Positions 1 to 8,295 are shown, numbered from the stretch's first letter. The stretch: 64,000 nt of DNA from Viridibacillus arvi (GCF_001274945.1 NZ_LILB01000001.1:971781-1035780), one strand, 5' to 3'. Numbers and translations: made by a program. The notes: a model not told the origin generated them from the letters alone.

Positions 1-34
1 ATTTAGGTGGTAGGGGTACCCCTACCACCTAAAT
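1..34. repeat. 34-bp perfect palindrome without a loop
   Basis: Positions 1-17 are exactly complementary to 18-34, centred on GGTACC, with no spacer. It lies about 115 bases beyond the stop of the Nudix gene. It could be part of a terminator or a protein-binding site. The + side has no T-run and the other flank lies outside the window. Confidence 0.6.
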
Positions 35-84
35 CAAAATCATCTATTCCAATAAAATTCTTTCAAAAGTACTTGACCTGGAGG

Positions 85-143
85 TAAGAAAGAGCTGTCT
101 GAACAGCTCAAAGATCTTCTGCTAAAGCGCCAGTTAGTTCAAG
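85..143 (-). terminator. Terminator-like dispersed repeat, copy 1
   Basis: Read on the minus strand, this sits just after the Nudix stop codon. A conserved GCTTTAGC segment is followed by a hairpin (GAGCTGT, four-base loop, ACAGCTC) and a TTTCTT tail. Closely similar segments follow minus-strand genes at 4602-4660, 6245-6287 and 12294-12375, so it belongs to a repeat family that also looks like an intrinsic terminator. Confidence 0.6.
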
Positions 144-150
144 AAGAAAG

Positions 151-585
151 TTAAATATTTTTCTGCAATAATTCTATTAGACCATTGGGATAAAGTATTT
201 TCTTCCCATCACTAATTTCCTCTAAAGAAATCCATTTCGTGAATGTAGTTTTACTCCCTTCTACAACTTTAAAACTTTCTTTTTGGTATAGCGTTTGATC
301 TATAAATTCCACCAAGTACACCTGAGTTATTTCGTGACCTATATTTTCGTCTATTCTAAAGATGTTTTCTAGACAGGCAATATAGCGTTTAATCTCTATG
401 CCCACTGCTATTTCTTCACTGTATTCTCTTATAATAGTTTCACTAGACTTCTCACCAAGTTCAATTGTCCCACCAATTGGTCGATAATATGTACCTGTTC
501 CTTTTGAATGTTTCCCCTCTTGTTCTTCTAAAAGAATTTTATTATTGTTTATTATTATCCCTAAAGTATTTGCCCTTGGATACAC
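151..585 (-). CDS. Nudix hydrolase
   Basis: A 144-residue protein of the Nudix family, which hydrolyses nucleoside diphosphates linked to another moiety. The Nudix box is clear near residues 38-62: a glycine, five residues, GLU, seven residues, then REYSEE, giving the metal-binding glutamates; the usual glycine of the last motif position is alanine. The single domain fills the whole protein. The start is a GTG five to six bases after AAAAGGGGGG on the minus strand. The gene stands alone, followed by a terminator-like repeat. The substrate cannot be told from sequence; mutT-like sanitising or another nucleotide-derived compound are both possible. Confidence 0.85.
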   Translation of the reverse strand: MYPRANTLGIIINNNKILLEEQEGKHSKGTGTYYRPIGGTIELGEKSSETIIREYSEEIAVGIEIKRYIACLENIFRIDENIGHEITQVYLVEFIDQTLYQKESFKVVEGSKTTFTKWISLEEISDGKKILYPNGLIELLQKNI

Positions 586-913
586 ATGATCCCCCCTTTT
601 ATATTACCTACTTCATATGTATAACATTATTTCTTAATCCAAAAAATTGCCTTCCTTGTTTAATGAAGTACTTCGACACCAATCTAAAAGTAACCTTCTT
701 CCAGCATCTCAAAGTCTAAATTTAACCAAGGGGAATGCCTACAAGTTCATATAGTAAATATAGTATTTGAATGAATAACGAAAACGATTAATCAATAATA
801 TTAATCGAACAATTAACATTATTGATTTTACACATCAATAAATTTAATTTCATTATTTATTTTTTTAATTTCTTGTTATATAATCGAATTATCTAAAAGG
901 AAGGGATTGCATT
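586..913. other. Intergenic, divergent promoters expected
   Basis: An AT-rich gap between the divergent Nudix and DUF2089 genes. A TATAAT at 879-884 could be the -10 box for the rightward genes, but no good -35 box is visible. I see no other gene or repeat. Confidence 0.4.
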
Positions 914-1279
914 ATGGCTTATAAAGTAATCACAAATTGTCCGGTCTGCAGTGAAACATTGAAAATTACAAAATTGCATTGCTCTCATTGTCACACTACG
1001 ATTGAAAATGAGTTTGAATTATCTAAAATAGCATCCTTATCAAAGGATCAGCTTCATTTTGTGGAAGTATTTTTAATATGCAGAGGGAATATCAAAGAAG
1101 TTGAAAAGGAACTTGGGATTTCTTATCCGACGGTTCGAGGCAAGCTAACAGACATCATTTCTTCCCTTGGATATGTGCAGAAGAAGAAAAATGATGTAGA
1201 TGAAAAAAAAGTTGTCACCATGTTGGAAAATGGCGAAATTACACCAGAAGAAGCCATTAAACTCTTAAAAGAGGAATAG
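914..1279 (+). CDS. DUF2089 family protein with zinc-ribbon-like N-terminus
   Basis: A 121-residue protein matching the DUF2089 family. The first 30 residues hold CPVC and CSHC pairs, spaced as in a zinc ribbon. The middle holds a predicted helix-turn-helix (residues about 50-90) in which a GNIKEVEKELGISYPTVRGKL stretch resembles a sigma region 4-like DNA-binding fold. The C-terminal 30 residues resemble the short SHOCT-like segment that also begins the next protein. It starts 12 bases after AAGGAAGGG. It is the first gene of a three-gene cassette (914-1973) and is probably its DNA-binding regulator. Family function is not established. Confidence 0.75.
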   Translation: MAYKVITNCPVCSETLKITKLHCSHCHTTIENEFELSKIASLSKDQLHFVEVFLICRGNIKEVEKELGISYPTVRGKLTDIISSLGYVQKKKNDVDEKKVVTMLENGEITPEEAIKLLKEE

Positions 1280-1291
1280 GAGGAATTTATC

Positions 1292-1681
1292 ATGAAAGAG
1301 GAAATTACAAGAGTGTTAACAATGGTTCAAGAAGGTAAGATTGATGTAGATAAGGGATCAGAACTGATTCAAGTATTAAAAGATAAAGAAGAAACAGGTA
1401 ATAAGCTTTTTGAAAAACCTACTAAATATTTAGATAAAACATTAAAAGTTCGTGTTGTATCAACCGAAAATGATAATGTCACGGTCAATTTACCTATAAA
1501 ACTTGTCAAGGTAGTATTAATGGCTGGACACAGCATTGCAGCGAGTATACCTCAATCGGAAAAATACATTAAAGATATAGACATAAACCTTATTATTGAA
1601 GCAATCGAAAACGAATTAGATGGCCAAATTGTTGATATTAAATCGGCAAACGGGGATACCGTTTCGGTCTTCATTGATTAG
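1292..1681 (+). CDS. SHOCT-like/YvlB N-terminal-type protein
   Basis: A 129-residue protein starting after a strong AGGAGGA site, 12 bases downstream of the DUF2089 gene. The first 35 residues form a short helical module of the kind found at the N-terminus of YvlB and LiaX-like proteins and beside DUF2089 proteins. The rest (residues about 50-129) is beta-rich with no motif I recognise. Genes of this sort often belong to envelope-stress cassettes, and the neighbours support a shared operon. Function in this organism is not known. Confidence 0.65.
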   Translation: MKEEITRVLTMVQEGKIDVDKGSELIQVLKDKEETGNKLFEKPTKYLDKTLKVRVVSTENDNVTVNLPIKLVKVVLMAGHSIAASIPQSEKYIKDIDINLIIEAIENELDGQIVDIKSANGDTVSVFID

Positions 1682-1691
1682 TGATTTGCTT

Positions 1692-1973
1692 ATGATGCAC
1701 GTAAAAGTGAAAGCAAAAGGTGTTCGGTTTACCATCCCAATTCCATATGCTATTTTAAACATTGTTATTTCAATTTTGTCTTCAAATTTTTTACAAAAAA
1801 ATATTAACAAATGGACAAAAGAGCACTTCGAAAGAAAAAAACTGGACTTTACCTTTCCACAAATAGACAAAAAAATGCTAAAGCCTATCGTCAAGGAACT
1901 GAAAAATTATAAAGGGATCGTGCTAGTAGATGTCAAAGCTAATGACGGTACTGAGGTTAAGGTTAGACTATAA
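1692..1973 (+). CDS. Small protein, third gene of the DUF2089 cassette
   Basis: About 94 residues, beginning just after the preceding stop codon. I chose the first ATG after that stop; an open frame extends further upstream inside the previous gene but that part is a shadow. The C-terminal sequence (VLVDVKANDGTEVKVRL) resembles the end of the preceding protein (IVDIKSANGDTVSVFID), so the two are probably distant paralogues or duplicated domains. One hydrophobic stretch lies at residues about 15-35. The ribosome binding site is weak, which suggests translational coupling. Function unknown. Confidence 0.6.
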   Translation: MMHVKVKAKGVRFTIPIPYAILNIVISILSSNFLQKNINKWTKEHFERKKLDFTFPQIDKKMLKPIVKELKNYKGIVLVDVKANDGTEVKVRL

Positions 1974-2099
1974 TTTATTATAGAATACACCGACTACTTA
2001 CTGACCTTTTGAAGTAAAAGCTTAATTTCTCGCTTACAATTCCGAGAGAATTGTAAAAAGACAATAAAGTTATTTGATTTTAATAGCTTAAACAAGTAT

Positions 2100-2127
2100 A
2101 ACCCCGTTCTAAATTTAGTACGGGGTT
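2100..2127. terminator. Stem-loop AACCCCGT/ACGGGGTT
   Basis: An 8-bp GC-rich stem with a 12-base AT loop, 126 bases after the DUF2089 cassette. Stem and loop are almost identical to the element at 10267-10312, so this is a reused sequence as well as a likely terminator. Confidence 0.55.
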
Positions 2128-2241
2128 AGCAAGTTTAGTTAGATGTCTTTTTATTAAATAAGTTCTGTTTAACTGTATTGTTGATTCCATATTCAAAATA
2201 ATAAACTTCGAATACGCTGATTTCCAATTAGAGTAAATCAA

Positions 2242-2640
2242 TTATTCCTTTACAAATTCAATAACTATTTTAGAATATGGTAAATATTTTACATTGCACT
2301 CGTAAGTACCTTCTTTAACGTAAGGAAAATCATTTACACCTCCCGAAAGCCTTAAACTGTCTATTACTATCTCTAATCCTTCAGAACCTTTTGCTGTAGG
2401 CTCTGGCACATATACTTGGCATACCCCTACAGATTCTTTTATATTTCCACTCATAAGTGCAATTAAGTCAAGAGAACTCACAACAATCAAAAATGAACTG
2501 ATCAAAAACACCAACCAAGCTGTAATTATTACTTTTTTGAAATCTTTATGGTCGCGTTTTTTAGAGAAAATCTGAATTACAGTTAATGCCCCTAATGACC
2601 CAATTATTTTAAATAAAAATCCTAAAGAAAATGCAATCAT
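2242..2640 (-). CDS. Unknown membrane-anchored protein
   Basis: 132 residues. Two hydrophobic segments are visible (residues about 3-24 and 38-62), joined by a short basic loop with KKRDHKDFKK. The remaining 70 residues are polar and beta-rich, with two cysteines (in GVCQV and YECNV) that could form a disulphide if this part is outside the cell. I do not recognise the family. The gene stands alone between a stem-loop and a stretch of decayed sequence. A modest AGG-containing ribosome site precedes the ATG. Confidence 0.6.
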   Translation of the reverse strand: MIAFSLGFLFKIIGSLGALTVIQIFSKKRDHKDFKKVIITAWLVFLISSFLIVVSSLDLIALMSGNIKESVGVCQVYVPEPTAKGSEGLEIVIDSLRLSGGVNDFPYVKEGTYECNVKYLPYSKIVIEFVKE

Positions 2641-2742
2641 TAAATCCTACCTTACTTATTTTATCGACCAACTTTTTAACTTTATGCTACTTATTATATA
2701 TCAAAGATTTAAGTAAACAGAGCCCCCCAAAAAACAAACACT

Positions 2743-2775
2743 TTATTGAACTAAACTGCCTTTTAGTTGAATAAC
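2743..2775. repeat. Fragment of the dispersed repeat
   Basis: TTGAACTAAACTGCC followed by TTTTAGTTGAATAA matches the outer end of the repeat seen whole at 12294-12375. Here it is an isolated end without the hairpin part. Confidence 0.45.
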
Positions 2776-2827
2776 AGTTAAGCCTGTCCCCTTACTTTTT
2801 TCAATAAAATAAATGCTTTGATTAATT

Positions 2828-2983
2828 CATTACTACAAAAGATTTGAAGGGTCAATTAGACGGATTTAGTTTTTACGATGTATGTCGTAATGTGTTTAAT
2901 CCTTTATTACCTACACAGATAAAATTCGATAAAGACAAACAATGCCTGCTATCTGAAAGTCTTGAATTTTACCGTAGATAAAT
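2828..2983 (+). pseudogene. Possible decayed coding remnant
   Basis: One frame stays open for about 50 codons and reads like protein (a segment with FSFYDVCRNVFNPLLPTQ), ending in TAA at about 2981-2983, but it has no start codon or ribosome site and begins right after a stop. I do not recognise the source gene. Confidence 0.25.
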
Positions 2984-3177
2984 TTTCCACATTAACTTGT
3001 AAGGTGATAATATAGGGATTTAATTTTGATTTGAAAATATAAAAACCTAGCTACATTTTATTTAGTAAGGCTCTTTAACGTTGTTCAAAATGAATAATTT
3101 AATGATTGATTAGATGAATGTCACCTCTCCTTTCTATAACAATACATATTATAGGTTTAGAAAGGAGGGGATTTATT

Positions 3178-3291
3178 ATGGGATATCAAAACTATGGTAA
3201 CGACTATGGCAGACGAAACAATTCATCATTTGCTTTAATCGTTGTCCTATTCATTCTTCTAATTATTGTTGGCGCTAGCTTCATGTATTAA
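3178..3291 (+). CDS. YjcZ-family sporulation peptide
   Basis: A 37-residue peptide. The N-terminus (MGYQNYGNDYGRRNN) is polar and rich in glycine and tyrosine, and the rest is one hydrophobic helix (FALIVVLFILLIIVGASFMY) that ends the protein. This is the pattern of YjcZ/SscA-type small sporulation proteins, known to be spore-associated in Bacillus. It starts 8 bases after an ideal AAAGGAGGGG and is followed by a strong terminator, so it is a single-gene unit. It supports the view that the organism forms endospores. Confidence 0.85.
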   Translation: MGYQNYGNDYGRRNNSSFALIVVLFILLIIVGASFMY

Positions 3292-3383
3292 ACTACAGCC
3301 TCTTTCTTGTAGCTAACCCATAATAATAATTGTAATGTTAAGGTTAAGGAAATTTAGCCTTACACATCCCTTTTCTCTCGACG

Positions 3384-3412
3384 AGGGTCACTTGCTACCA
3401 AGTGACCCTTTT
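3384..3412 (+). terminator. Intrinsic terminator of the YjcZ-type gene
   Basis: An 11-bp perfect stem (AGGGTCACTTG / CAAGTGACCCT) with a four-base loop and a TTTT tail, 93 bases after the stop codon. Confidence 0.85.
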
Positions 3413-3486
3413 AATAGTTGCTTTCCTCATTTACTGCACATATTATTTCAGATATTCATTCAACATATAAATTTTTACCTTAAATC

Positions 3487-3534
3487 AAATAAAGAGAGCG
3501 AGGAATAGATAACACTCCCTCACTCTCTTTATTT
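3487..3534. terminator. Bidirectional stem-loop
   Basis: A 12-bp perfect stem (AAATAAAGAGAG / CTCTCTTTATTT) extended inwards by further pairs after one mismatch. A-rich and T-rich flanks allow termination on either strand. It may serve the hydrolase gene that ends at 3795. Confidence 0.6.
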
Positions 3535-3617
3535 AGCTTTAGAAAAAAGCTTGATTAAAACGGCGTAAATCTTTCTAACTATTAATAGGATATATATAAA
3601 AGAGTTCGATTATTTTC

Positions 3618-3815
3618 ATGAGCCTCATTGAACTAAAGCATCCGTTCGTATTAGAACTGTATTACAAAGAGGATTTAGATCCTCAAAAAAAAGCGTGGGA
3701 TTAAGCATTTAAACCTTCGGCATCTGACAAGGCAACACGAAAATATGACGAAAATTATGGTTCAAACAAAGCTACAATTTCAAGCTTATATCGCTCACTT
3801 TTCCATCCCCTTTAA
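3618..3815 (+). pseudogene. Possible short pseudogene with one internal stop
   Basis: ATG at 3618 opens a 65-codon frame interrupted once by TAA at codon 29 (3702). The text on both sides reads like one protein (PFVLELYYKEDLDPQKKAWD, then AFKPSASDKATRKYDENYG). It overlaps the 3' end of the hydrolase on the other strand. Source unknown. Confidence 0.25.
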
Positions 3816-4553
3816 CATTAATAAAATCTCTTCTATCACAATATCAGGCTCATCATGATGTATATAATGTCCACTTCGACTAGCAATCCTGAACTTACTT
3901 GACGTTGACAGACATTGGAATTCTGCTTGTAGGCTTTGTTCAATTTCTAATATTTCTTGAGAGGGCCATCCCTCTTCACCATTATCGGGTAAACCTCTTG
4001 TAATAATTGAGAGAGGGATGTCACTTTGTCTTGAATGATCAACAATTTGCTTATAACTCTGTATTTTATCAATCTTCTCACTATTCAACATAGGATTCTC
4101 GAAATATTCCCTATTTCCTGCAAGTAGATTTTCTGGTAGAGCCTTTTCATAGGCAAGTTCTTTATATTCCGGTGCAGCGTCAACCAAAACCAAACCACAG
4201 ATATCCAGTGGATAGAGACTGGTAAACAATCTGGCGACCAATCCACCAAAGGAATGTCCTACCAATATATAAGGCTTCTCCACGTCAAGCGCTTGCAACA
4301 ATTCGGAGAGCTCCTCGACAAGATCACAGCAAGTCCGCGGTACTGCTAAGTCTTGACTCCTGCCAATACCCGCCCTATCATAGGACAAGGTTGACATTTC
4401 ATCCGATATTCGGTCTTGGACCTTTTTCCATGTTTCATGGCTATCGCCTAACCCTGCAATAAAAATTACGCTAGGTGTATTTTTACGTTGATATTTATTG
4501 AACAATCTACGACTATCATAGAAATCGATTATCTTTTTGTGTTGAATAGTCAC
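3795..4553 (-). CDS. Alpha/beta hydrolase
   Basis: 252 residues with the alpha/beta hydrolase fold. The nucleophile elbow is GHSFGG with Ser101; the oxyanion region is FIAGLGDSHETW near residue 31; the likely catalytic His229 lies in SRSGHYIHHDEP near the C-terminus. An acidic residue in LVLVDAAPE follows strand 6. It has no signal peptide, so it is probably cytosolic. Substrate is unknown; esterase, lactonase or peptidase activities occur among close relatives. It stands alone. Confidence 0.85.
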   Translation of the reverse strand: MTIQHKKIIDFYDSRRLFNKYQRKNTPSVIFIAGLGDSHETWKKVQDRISDEMSTLSYDRAGIGRSQDLAVPRTCCDLVEELSELLQALDVEKPYILVGHSFGGLVARLFTSLYPLDICGLVLVDAAPEYKELAYEKALPENLLAGNREYFENPMLNSEKIDKIQSYKQIVDHSRQSDIPLSIITRGLPDNGEEGWPSQEILEIEQSLQAEFQCLSTSSKFRIASRSGHYIHHDEPDIVIEEILLMLKGMEK

Positions 4554-4601
4554 TTTTAATCACCCAATTAAATTATAAGCTTTACATTAGTATTTCCACA
4601 A

Positions 4602-4660
4602 TAAAAAAAGAGCCGTCTATGCAGCTCAGTAATCTTTTGGTAAAGCCCCCAAGAGCTTAA
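4602..4660 (-). terminator. Terminator-like dispersed repeat, copy 2
   Basis: On the minus strand it follows the gene ending at 4666: GGGGGCTTTACC, then a hairpin GAGCTGC...GGCTC and TTTTTTATT. It is the same layout as at 85-143. Confidence 0.6.
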
Positions 4661-4665
4661 GGTCT

Positions 4666-5070
4666 CTACTCTTGATTAAAATGCAATAACTTATCTAAAG
4701 GTATATCTGATTCTTTGAAGCCGTATTTCGTTATCATCATTAGTTCAATCGCTTTTTCAGGGTTCTCTTGATAAATCTTTATAATTACTTCACAATGTGC
4801 CAATGCTAAGTGATCTGTAAGCATCCGTGCAAATTCCCCTAGTATTTCTCTATGTTCATCTTTAACAGGTTTATCAGAGAAATATGTAGCAGAGACATAG
4901 TTTGCACGCTGGTCATCTTCTTCATAAATTAAATCTGGATTTTCAAAATCATCCAATGTGGCAGATCGAAATTCATCTAAAATGGCTAAAGCATAATGTT
5001 GGCCCCCAATTTTAACATCCCACACTTCAAAGTCCCTTAATCTAATTTTACGTTCAAAATAATCAATCAA
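4666..5070 (-). CDS. Unknown acidic protein
   Basis: About 135 residues, rich in aspartate and glutamate, with no membrane segment. I chose the TTG at 5070 because AGAGGGG lies eight bases upstream; a longer reading from a TTG at 5115 has no visible ribosome site. A repeated theme of acidic loops (FENPDLIYEEDDQ) is followed by a helical C-terminal half. I do not recognise the family. It is flanked on both sides by pieces of the dispersed repeat (5129-5163 and 4602-4660), which may mark it as an inserted cassette. Confidence 0.55.
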   Translation of the reverse strand: MIDYFERKIRLRDFEVWDVKIGGQHYALAILDEFRSATLDDFENPDLIYEEDDQRANYVSATYFSDKPVKDEHREILGEFARMLTDHLALAHCEVIIKIYQENPEKAIELMMITKYGFKESDIPLDKLLHFNQE

Positions 5071-5128
5071 ACTTAAGTCCCCTCTCAATTTATTGAACTG
5101 TTGATAATCATTCAAAATTATATTTTCT

Positions 5129-5163
5129 CATTGAACTACTCTGCCTGTTAGTCGAATAAAAAA
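5129..5163. repeat. Fragment of the dispersed repeat
   Basis: TTGAACTACTCTGCCTG and TTAGTCGAATAAAAAAA match the outer arm of the repeat at 12294-12375. With the piece at 4602-4660 it brackets the unknown acidic gene. Confidence 0.45.
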
Positions 5164-5409
5164 ATGAAGCTATGTTGAATCAACACTTCTATTCTTACGA
5201 CTATTATCAATTTCTATAGTTATGGAAGATTTCTTTCCAGTCGCCCATCTTTCATTTTGAACACCACCAAACTTTTAAATTGTTTTAATCTAACTAAATT
5301 TTAAAGCTAAACGCAGGAATCTCCTTGAAAAAATTATTAAAAATATTAATGTTTGACTATAATATTTTACTTCTTTAGAATAATATGTAATAAAAGGAGG
5401 CGGTTTCTA

Positions 5410-5973
5410 ATGAATTTTTTTACCAAGACCGTTCTAAAATTTTTATCAATTATGTCGCTAATTGCTCAAGTTTTATGTGCGTTTGCTGGATTAATGCTAT
5501 TATTTGCGTCTGGAGCTTTATTGTTAGTACCAAACGGAGTCAAAAAACAATTGCTACAGTATACAGATTTAAACTCAAACACAAACCTATCAGTATGGTT
5601 TTTAGTACTTTCTTGCTTAGTCGCGCTAGCAATCATTGCTTGTTTGTTTGTAATTATGTACGCACTACATAAAATAATTGGTAATATTCACAAACAACAC
5701 TTCTTTGTTTCTCGAAATCTTACATACCTAAAACTAATCTTAATCTCGATCACTAGCTTTACCGTTTTGAACTTCATTAGTAAGCTGTTATTTGCGCAAG
5801 TACATGCATACAATGTCAGTGTTATTTTTCCATATTCTTGGCCAAGTTTAATAGGAAACATTCTTTTGTTATCCATCGTTTATATGCTTTATGTGGTTTT
5901 TAAATACGGCATATCTTTACAAGATGATTTTAACAACGTGATTAAGATGGAAACTCCTAATGAAAAAAATTAA
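5410..5973 (+). CDS. DUF2975 membrane protein
   Basis: About 187 residues with four hydrophobic segments (roughly residues 12-40, 60-88, 105-127 and 143-165), matching the DUF2975 family. The ATG at 5410 follows an ideal AAAGGAGG; an upstream in-frame extension is not needed. Its last codons overlap the start of an XRE regulator (5960) by 14 bases. That arrangement is repeated intact at 19612-20307. Such membrane-protein/YozG-type regulator pairs are common in Bacillales, with function unknown. Here the partner is frameshifted, so the pair is probably out of use. Confidence 0.75.
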   Translation: MNFFTKTVLKFLSIMSLIAQVLCAFAGLMLLFASGALLLVPNGVKKQLLQYTDLNSNTNLSVWFLVLSCLVALAIIACLFVIMYALHKIIGNIHKQHFFVSRNLTYLKLILISITSFTVLNFISKLLFAQVHAYNVSVIFPYSWPSLIGNILLLSIVYMLYVVFKYGISLQDDFNNVIKMETPNEKN

Positions 5974-6282
5974 TCTAGATCGAGCAATGCTAGAAAGAAT
6001 AATTTCTTCAAAGCGTTAGCAGAAAAAATTGGAATTACCCAAGTTAACTTATCAATACTAAAAACAGGTAAAGCACGTGGTATTCGCTTAGCCACATTAG
6101 AAAAAATCTGCCAGACATTAAATTGTCAGCCTGGTAATATAATCGAATACGGAGAAAAAACAGACATACAACAAAACAATTGTTATATGTCTGTTTTTAA
6201 CTATTCCGCAATATGTTTTATATCCCAACTATCCTCTAAGTACTCTAAACAGCTCAAAGATCTTCTACTAAAGCCCCATTAA
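5960..6282 (+). pseudogene. YozG-like XRE regulator, frameshifted
   Basis: ATG at 5960 overlaps the DUF2975 stop. The first frame reads MKKINLDRAMLERIISSKR and stops at about 6017. A second frame continues at about 6013 with ALAEKIGITQVNLSILKTGK and then a NCQPGNIIEYG ending. The second part matches the intact regulator at 20098-20307 almost position by position, so an indel near 6010 has broken the gene. The second frame then runs through a terminator hairpin to 6280, so the original stop is also lost. A working protein would need programmed frameshifting, for which I see no slippery signal. Confidence 0.75.
6156..6198 (+). terminator. Intrinsic terminator
   Basis: A 17-bp stem with one mismatch (AAAAACAGACATACAAC / GTTATATGTCTGTTTTT) and a nine-base loop, ending in TTTTT. 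It closes the DUF2975/XRE unit. Confidence 0.75.
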
Positions 6283-6287
6283 TTTAA
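6245..6287 (-). terminator. Dispersed repeat, copy 3, partial
   Basis: On the minus strand, after the anti-sigma gene, it reads GGGGCTTTAGTAGAAGATC and GAGCTGTTTAG. It matches the first half of the repeat, but the second arm and T-run are lost. Confidence 0.5.
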
Positions 6288-6326
6288 GTACAATTCTTCA
6301 CATACTATGGTTATAACAATCTATTT

Positions 6327-7331
6327 TCAATATGGTTTTACCGTTACGCCTAGTACAGTTGCCCGTATCATATCCATATCATTTAATTCAGCTAATTCTT
6401 TCGGTGTTCCTGTTACCACAGCACCTATTATCTCAATATTTTCAGCAGCTAGGTTTGCAGATTCACCTTTTAAATTGTTATATATACGATTAAATTCCCC
6501 AAAGTATTTTCCATCTTCATAATTTAAGCCCGATTGTACATCATCAATAAAACGCTTCTCACTCATAGAGGAATCGGTAGGGTCTTCACTAAACCCGTAA
6601 ATTTCAGTAGCTAATTCTGGGAACGTAGGTTTATACTTGGTTATGTGTGTGTTTAATGATTTAATATCTTCACGTGAATAAGTATCTACCCAGTACCATT
6701 TAAGTGTTATATTCTCTGGAATTAGTTCACGAACTTCATCCGGTGTATATTTTTGGTTAAATGAAACCCCCAATTCGATAAAAGTATCATCTTTAAAATT
6801 ATTCAAGGTATTTAGATCATTACGAATTTGGCTGTAGGATACATCTGGATGATAAAAATTCATCATTCTTTGCTTTGTCTCACGGTCATAATTCCTATCA
6901 AGTCCATCTTCTTTATCTTTAATCTGTATTTCAGTACGTTTGAAACGACTCATCCCTCCAAACAGACTATACCTAACAACATGATTACTCCAATCTACTG
7001 GAATCCCTTCAATCTCTTTGTATCGATTAAACGTTAAAATCCCTTCAAATACACCATTTGATTCGTTTTGACTCTCTAATAACTCAATATTGGGATTAGT
7101 AATTCTGCTAAATAATTCGATATCACGCATCGCCTTTTCTTGACTTCCCCTTATAATAAAAAGCCAAGACAAACTTAAAGTAATTAACAAGAAAACTATG
7201 ACAAATAAAGAGATACCCATATTTCTAAGAATCGTTTTTCTCTTTGCTTTTTTTACAACCTTTGAAATAGTACTTGTTGACTTTCCATCAAAAAAATCAT
7301 TTAATTCCTGTTCTTTTATATTTTCTGTCAT
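6327..7331 (-). CDS. YhdL-like anti-sigma factor
   Basis: 334 residues from the ATG at 7331, which follows AAAGGAGAA; an upstream extension inside the sigma gene is not used. Residues about 1-35 are cytosolic (a DFFDGKS motif near residue 13 resembles a sigma-binding segment), residues about 38-60 are one membrane helix, and the long remainder should lie outside. The layout and length match YhdL-type proteins with sigma factor regulator N- and C-terminal domains. It overlaps the ECF sigma gene by 35 bases, which fits co-translation of a sigma with its inhibitor. No YhdK-like third gene is present. Confidence 0.8.
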   Translation of the reverse strand: MTENIKEQELNDFFDGKSTSTISKVVKKAKRKTILRNMGISLFVIVFLLITLSLSWLFIIRGSQEKAMRDIELFSRITNPNIELLESQNESNGVFEGILTFNRYKEIEGIPVDWSNHVVRYSLFGGMSRFKRTEIQIKDKEDGLDRNYDRETKQRMMNFYHPDVSYSQIRNDLNTLNNFKDDTFIELGVSFNQKYTPDEVRELIPENITLKWYWVDTYSREDIKSLNTHITKYKPTFPELATEIYGFSEDPTDSSMSEKRFIDDVQSGLNYEDGKYFGEFNRIYNNLKGESANLAAENIEIIGAVVTGTPKELAELNDMDMIRATVLGVTVKPY

Positions 7332-7833
7332 ATTTTTCGTTCTCCTTTCGATATATGTCTTTAAAAGATTTTCTTGCACGGAATAAATAGGTTTTCAATG
7401 TTCCTAAATTTAAATCCAACATCTCAGAAATCTCTTCGTAACTTAATCCAAGTACATATTTCAATAAGATTAATTGCTTATGTAAGGGAGTGAGTTGATT
7501 CAGTATTTCTTCAATTTCTTTTTTCATCTCAATTTGTTGAACATAGTCTTCTGGTAAAAGTGAATCGTCTACAAGCTCAAAGTGGTCAAAAGATATATTC
7601 ACTTCCCTTTTTTGTTTGCGACACAAATCATAATAATGATTAATTGATACTCGAAATAGCCAACTATACGCTTTGTTTGGATCAACTGATTCAATATTTA
7701 AAATAAATTTATAGATGGATTCTTGGATAATATCTTCAGCATCTCGAGGATTTGCGCCATTTTTAATTAAATACTTAAAAATGGTTGCTGTTTTTTCTTG
7801 CAAAACTATGTACAGTTCATCATGCCCACTCAT
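7297..7833 (-). CDS. ECF sigma factor, SigM-like
   Basis: 178 residues. Region 2 (residues about 12-75) includes DAEDIIQESIYKF and AYSWLFRVSINHYYD; region 4 (about 110-165) includes LTPLHKQLILLKYVLGLSYE and a helix-turn-helix ending LKTYLFRARKSF. It directs RNA polymerase to stress promoters and is held by the overlapping YhdL-like anti-sigma. The partner type points to the SigM branch, which responds to cell-wall stress in Bacillus subtilis. I could not find a convincing ECF-type promoter upstream. Start: ATG after AAGGAGGGGAGT. Confidence 0.85.
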   Translation of the reverse strand: MSGHDELYIVLQEKTATIFKYLIKNGANPRDAEDIIQESIYKFILNIESVDPNKAYSWLFRVSINHYYDLCRKQKREVNISFDHFELVDDSLLPEDYVQQIEMKKEIEEILNQLTPLHKQLILLKYVLGLSYEEISEMLDLNLGTLKTYLFRARKSFKDIYRKENEKYDRKYKRTGIK

Positions 7834-8169
7834 TACTCCCCTCCTTTTCAGTTATAAGACCATTAACAACGAAAAAAGTTAACACTTAAAATGAAATTTT
7901 TCTAAAAAATTTACAAAATAAAAAGCATGATCCATTAGAATCATACTAAAATATGATAATTCGCTGTTTAACTTAATGTCATTTTTATTAAAACAATCTA
8001 CTTTCGTCTTCGGAAATTTATAATTTCAAAGTGTGCTACGACAAAAGATGAGCATTGTAGATTACGTTCGTATAAGTGAGCGTATGAAAGAGCTGAGTTA
8101 TTAATCGTTGCTGCATAATGCAACCCATTTCATCCAACACTTTCCCAAAGTCTTCTCATCAGTCTGAAT

Positions 8170-8295
8170 ATGTATATTGATTTACTTCAAACGTACCGCC
8201 AACAACTTTCTACGTTAGAGTGTGAAATTGATCAATTGGCGGCACAACTCGAAGAATTTAAATTAATAAAGTCTCTTTCCGATGTAGGTTTTTAA
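8170..8295 (+). pseudogene. IS110-type transposase fragment
   Basis: A 41-codon frame reads IDLLQTYRQQLSTLECEI then a run ending in IKSLSDVGF. This resembles the coiled segment and following GIG-like motif before the C-terminal domain of IS110-family transposases. About 110 bases upstream another short piece (YVRISERMKEL) may be from the same gene. The rest of the element and its ends are missing. The assignment rests on pattern only. Confidence 0.4.

Noticed and set aside
1620-1691. Upstream extension of the third DUF2089-cassette gene
   Set aside because: It overlaps the end of the previous gene in another frame and has no ribosome site.
5353-5409. Upstream extension of the DUF2975 protein
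   Set aside because: The ATG at 5410 has an ideal ribosome site; the extension has none.
7834-8000. ECF autoregulatory promoter upstream of the SigM-like gene
   Set aside because: I found no TGAAAC-type -35 box with a correctly spaced CGTC-like -10 box.
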